From contig NZ_JAAFKG010000004.1 of NCBI RefSeq assembly GCF_013299185.1, positions 180,022-244,021 on the forward strand: DNA of 64,000 nucleotides, written 5' to 3'. Positions 61,606 to 64,000 of this stretch are shown here, piece after piece (position 1 is the first letter of the stretch; each line of letters opens with the position of its first letter). The notes beneath the pieces were generated by a model. That model saw only the letters and a program-made list of their open reading frames with translations, ran no database searches and was not told where the DNA came from. Source of the stretch: Microcoleus sp. bin48.metabat.b7b8b9.023 (GTDB taxonomy: Bacteria; Cyanobacteriota; Cyanobacteriia; Cyanobacteriales; Microcoleaceae). A program made the position numbers and the translations under genes.

Positions 61606-62505
61606 CTAATAGAGATAAATTGAGAGGCTTTTAATAATCTCCAGAAATTGCTGCAAAATAGTCGATGAATCATTCTGCCGCCAAACCGCAGTTAAGTTAG
61701 TGGTTGTCATTTGTTCCAGAATCGGACGATACACCACTCCTTTGCGTTGAAGATTCTGGACGTGAGATGGCAGAATGCTAATACCAGTTTCGCCTGCAAC
61801 TAACCCCAAAATCGTGACCATAAAGACGGCTGTTTGAACAACTTTCGGCACAAATCCTGCTTGGGAACATAGATGGTAAATTTGTTCGGACAAACCCGCC
61901 ACAACTTGATGCAGGGGCATGACAAATTCTTCATTTTTTACGTCAGCAAGCGAAATTTGGGATTTGGCTGCAAGCGGATGATTTTTGGGTAAGACGGCGA
62001 CAAGTGGTTCTTGCGTGATAGACATCGTTTCTAAATCATTGTCTTCCGATATTTCGTGGTAGAGATACAGAAAAATGATATCAGTTTGGCGATCGCGCAA
62101 TCTCTGAATTAGAAAAGCACTATGTTCTTCCTGTAAAATCAGTTTTACCTCTGGATATCGCTGTCGAAACGTTCGCAGCATCTCTGGAAAGACGCCATTC
62201 GCGATCGAACTCGTAAAACTCACCGTCAAGTGACCCAATTCACCTTGATGAATGCGCTGGGTTTTATGTACCGCTTGTTCTAACAGTGCCAGAGTTGCGC
62301 GAGATTCTTCTAAAAATGCCTGTCCTGCTGGAGTTAGCCCAATTGGGTGACTTTTGCGATCGAATAGTTGCACGCCCAATTCAGTCTCCAAATCTTTAAT
62401 TTGGTTGCTTAGGGGCGGTTGCGAAATGTGCAATCGCTTTGCCGCATTGGTAAAGCTCAGTTCGTCTGCCACTGCAATGAAGTAACGGAGATGGCGAAGT
62501 TCCAT
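61606..62505 (-). CDS. LysR-family transcriptional regulator
   Basis: A 299-residue protein with the N-terminal LysR HTH (M-E-L-R-H-L-R-Y-F-I-A-V-A, then F-T-N-A-A-K-R-L-H-I-S-Q-P-P-L-S-N-Q-I) and a C-terminal effector domain (L-T-V-S-F-T-S-S-I-A and L-G-L-V-A-G-E-T-G-I-S-I-L-P). Its divergent placement, 202 bp from the aspartoacylase-like gene, suggests it regulates that gene. Effector unknown. Confidence 0.93.
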   Translation of the reverse strand: MELRHLRYFIAVADELSFTNAAKRLHISQPPLSNQIKDLETELGVQLFDRKSHPIGLTPAGQAFLEESRATLALLEQAVHKTQRIHQGELGHLTVSFTSSIANGVFPEMLRTFRQRYPEVKLILQEEHSAFLIQRLRDRQTDIIFLYLYHEISEDNDLETMSITQEPLVAVLPKNHPLAAKSQISLADVKNEEFVMPLHQVVAGLSEQIYHLCSQAGFVPKVVQTAVFMVTILGLVAGETGISILPSHVQNLQRKGVVYRPILEQMTTTNLTAVWRQNDSSTILQQFLEIIKSLSIYLY

Positions 62506-62707
62506 AGATTTTAGATTTTAAACTTTAAACTTGGAAATGAATAATTACTATAGCGGTTATTGAGTAGATACTGCCATACTTTTTGAGTATATTCTTATAT
62601 TAAAAAAAGTATTTGACATATAGAAATAACTTGTTTACCTTGGAAGTAATAGTTAGAAAACTTGGCGACTAATTACGGTTTTAATTATCACAAAATGAGG
62701 ATTATTT
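62506..62707. promoter_or_regulatory. divergent LysR / aspartoacylase promoter region
   Basis: AT-rich 202 bp. TTGACA near 62615 with TACCTT 17 bp further is a weak plus-strand promoter candidate for the aspartoacylase gene; a T-N11-A-type LysR box cannot be fixed by eye. Confidence 0.35.
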
Positions 62708-63604
62708 ATGTTGTCGCACGTAATTCGACGAGTTGCAGTTGTCGGAGGAACCCACGGAAATGAGTTAACAGGAGTTTACCTGATTAAGAAGTTTCAACAA
62801 TTCCCAGACTTGCTGAAACGATCGACCTTTGAGACAGTTGCCTTATTAGCCAACCCGAAAGCGGTGGCGCTGAATCGGCGTTATGTCGATCGCGATTTGA
62901 ACCGTTGCTTTGGCCGCGCAGATTTGGCTAACCCAGACTTGACGGGTTACGAGGACACTCGTGCTAAGGAAATCTGGGCACAACTATGTCCGAAAGACCA
63001 AAATAAAGCTGATTTTATTATCGACATCCACAGCACAACGGCGAACATGGGGCTGACAATTTTACCGTCTAGCAAACATCCATTCAATTTGCAACTACTA
63101 GCCTATTTAAGCGAACTAGATCCCTCAGTTCGAGTTTTTTTCCGAGAGGATGATGGTGAGGATGCGCCAATGTTGCGATCGCTATCAACTTTCGGTTGCA
63201 CGATAGAAGTTGGGCCCATCGCCCACGGAGTCGTCAACGCCCATCTGTTTGAGCAAACCGAAAGGCTGGTTCGCACCATTGTAGATTATCTCGATGCCAC
63301 AAATCTGGGCAATCCGCCAGTTATACCATCATATTTAACTGCATATCAGGCGATCGTTTCCGTAGACTACCCGAGAAATGCTGTAGGTGAAATCCAAGCC
63401 ACTATCCATCCCCAACTTCAGTTTAAAGATTACGAACCCTTACATCCCGGTGAACCGATGTTTCTCACATTTACGGGAGAATTGCTCCCCTATCAAGGAG
63501 AATCTACAGTTTTCCCTGTATTTATTAACGAAGCGGCTTATTACGAAAAGCACATAGCGATGCTTTTGACGAAAAAACAACAGCTTCAGCTTGAAACTGC
63601 ATAA
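62708..63604 (+). CDS. aspartoacylase-like (AstE/AspA family) amidohydrolase
   Basis: A 298-residue protein of the succinylglutamate desuccinylase/aspartoacylase family: G-G-T-H-G-N-E with zinc His16 and Glu19, N-P-K-A-V-A-L-N-R-R-Y-V-D-R-D-L-N-R and D-I-H-S-T-T with His108. The C-terminal ~90 residues form the beta cap typical of the family. It hydrolyses N-acetyl-aspartate or a related acylated amino acid. It is divergent from a LysR regulator. Confidence 0.92.
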   Translation: MLSHVIRRVAVVGGTHGNELTGVYLIKKFQQFPDLLKRSTFETVALLANPKAVALNRRYVDRDLNRCFGRADLANPDLTGYEDTRAKEIWAQLCPKDQNKADFIIDIHSTTANMGLTILPSSKHPFNLQLLAYLSELDPSVRVFFREDDGEDAPMLRSLSTFGCTIEVGPIAHGVVNAHLFEQTERLVRTIVDYLDATNLGNPPVIPSYLTAYQAIVSVDYPRNAVGEIQATIHPQLQFKDYEPLHPGEPMFLTFTGELLPYQGESTVFPVFINEAAYYEKHIAMLLTKKQQLQLETA

Positions 63605-63699
63605 AATCCTGTCCCGCAAATTACCAGCAATAAAAAAGGTTTGATCGTTCGGACTTCAGTCCCCATCCATCCCAGGAAATAAAAAAGGTTTGTAGTGAG
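63605..63699. repeat. broken GGTTTGTAGTGAG repeat arms
   Basis: Two left arms of the dispersed palindrome (GGTTTGATCGTTCGGACTTC near 63639; GGTTTGTAGTGAG at 63687-63699) are each cut short. The second runs directly into a fragment of a subtilase gene. Confidence 0.65.
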
Positions 63700-63813
63700 A
63701 CTCACGTAGCGGGTGTAGCGGCTTTAGTTTTGAATGCCAATCCCACTCTAACTCCGGCTCAAGTTGAGTACATTTTGACAACAACAGCCAACCCAAATGG
63801 GATAACTGTCTAG
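63700..63813 (+). pseudogene. C-terminal fragment of a subtilase (S8) serine protease gene
   Basis: The plus strand reads T-H-V-A-G-V-A-A-L-V-L-N-A-N-P-T-L, then T-P-A-Q-V-E-Y-I-L-T-T-T-A and a TAG. H-V-A-G-V-A-A-L is the block just after the catalytic Ser of subtilases, normally preceded by G-T-S-M-A-x-P, which is absent. No start precedes it, because palindromic repeat sequence ends at its first codon. It is a remnant, not a gene. Confidence 0.75.
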
Positions 63814-63892
63814 AAACAACAAGCAACTATTCCGAAACATTAGCCGATCGCCCTACAACCCCGCGAATCTGTTTTTTGACATCTCCCCATGC

Positions 63893-64000
63893 CTAAAGGC
63901 GAGGGGATTCACAAGACCACAATTTAAGTCTTATAGGTGCTGACAAATCACCTCTACCAACTCCACTTAGATCCAATCCAAGCATTGTTGCTACTTTACG
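63893..64000 (-). pseudogene. possible C-terminal end of a TnpB-type gene (truncated by window)
   Basis: A minus-strand frame is open from the window edge to a TAG at 63893-63895, ending L-W-S-C-E-S-P-R-L. It is followed by a CCCCTCGCCTTTAGGCATGGGG hairpin overlapping the stop. An end of this form with a hairpin over the stop codon is familiar from IS200/IS605 tnpB genes. Too little is visible to be certain, and it may instead continue as an intact gene outside the window. 63814-63892 holds nothing recognised. Confidence 0.4.

Noticed and set aside
1..64000. tRNA or rRNA genes
   Set aside because: No cloverleaf with a GGTTCGAATC-type T-loop and acceptor pairing, and no rRNA motif, was found by reading; a tRNA-scan would settle this.

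Overview
The window looks like the chromosome of a filamentous, non-heterocystous cyanobacterium of the Microcoleus/Oscillatoria/Phormidium type. This is an inference from gene content: thf1/psb29, a CpcT/CpeT-type bilin lyase, ndhS, ictB, COP23, a ComFB-like protein, a carotenoid oxygenase and a cyanobacterial kdp operon. Frequent GCGATCGC (HIP1) sites, CAACTGT/CAGTTGA heptamer arrays and many families of palindromic intergenic repeats agree with it. No rRNA or tRNA gene and no CRISPR array was recognised.

Layout. 1-5,000: the end of an acyltransferase-3 gene, a ParD/ParE toxin-antitoxin pair, a formylglycine-generating-enzyme-like protein, a secreted LytM/M23 peptidase and a ComFB-like protein. 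5,400-12,000: photosynthesis and cofactor genes (thf1, cpcT-like, a STAS protein, a decayed tnpB, hemF, mrp, ndhS) and a conserved cyanobacterial hypothetical. 12,100-14,700: one same-strand run of a membrane Ser/Thr kinase and a three-gene zeta-toxin module. 14,900-19,700: a secreted trypsin/TPR protein cut by an in-frame TAG from a PPC domain, COP23, a Rieske protein, a cupin whose signal peptide is split by a T10 tract, and two identical copies of a 179-bp MITE. 19,900-24,900: a PEP-CTERM membrane protein with its exosortase, then smpB. 25,900-32,000: a TPR protein with a small secreted partner, ictB, a degenerate histidine kinase and a lysophospholipid-type acyltransferase.

32,400-36,200: rpmG-rpsR-rnb with an RDD protein and DUF7219. 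36,700-47,400: SGNH hydrolase, DUF4436, carotenoid oxygenase, folate/biopterin-type transporter, a cupin/methyltransferase pair, an AraC regulator, a ferric-reductase-like membrane protein and a Na+/H+ antiporter. 47,600-56,200: kdpA-kdpB-kdpF/G-kdpC plus a short kinase-less KdpD, with a divergent two-component system beside kdpA. 56,450-61,530: a 1,691-residue secreted protein (DUF4347, phytase-like esterase, Ig/cadherin-like repeats, Pro-Thr linker, RTX). The end holds a LysR regulator divergent from an aspartoacylase, then fragments of a subtilase and possibly a transposase.

The most unusual material is at fine scale: a lone in-frame stop between a protease/TPR protein and a PPC domain, a homopolymer frameshift in a signal peptide, recently moved MITEs nested in older palindromes, palindromes that supply gene stop codons, and a kinase-less KdpD with a candidate replacement two-component system next to kdpA.
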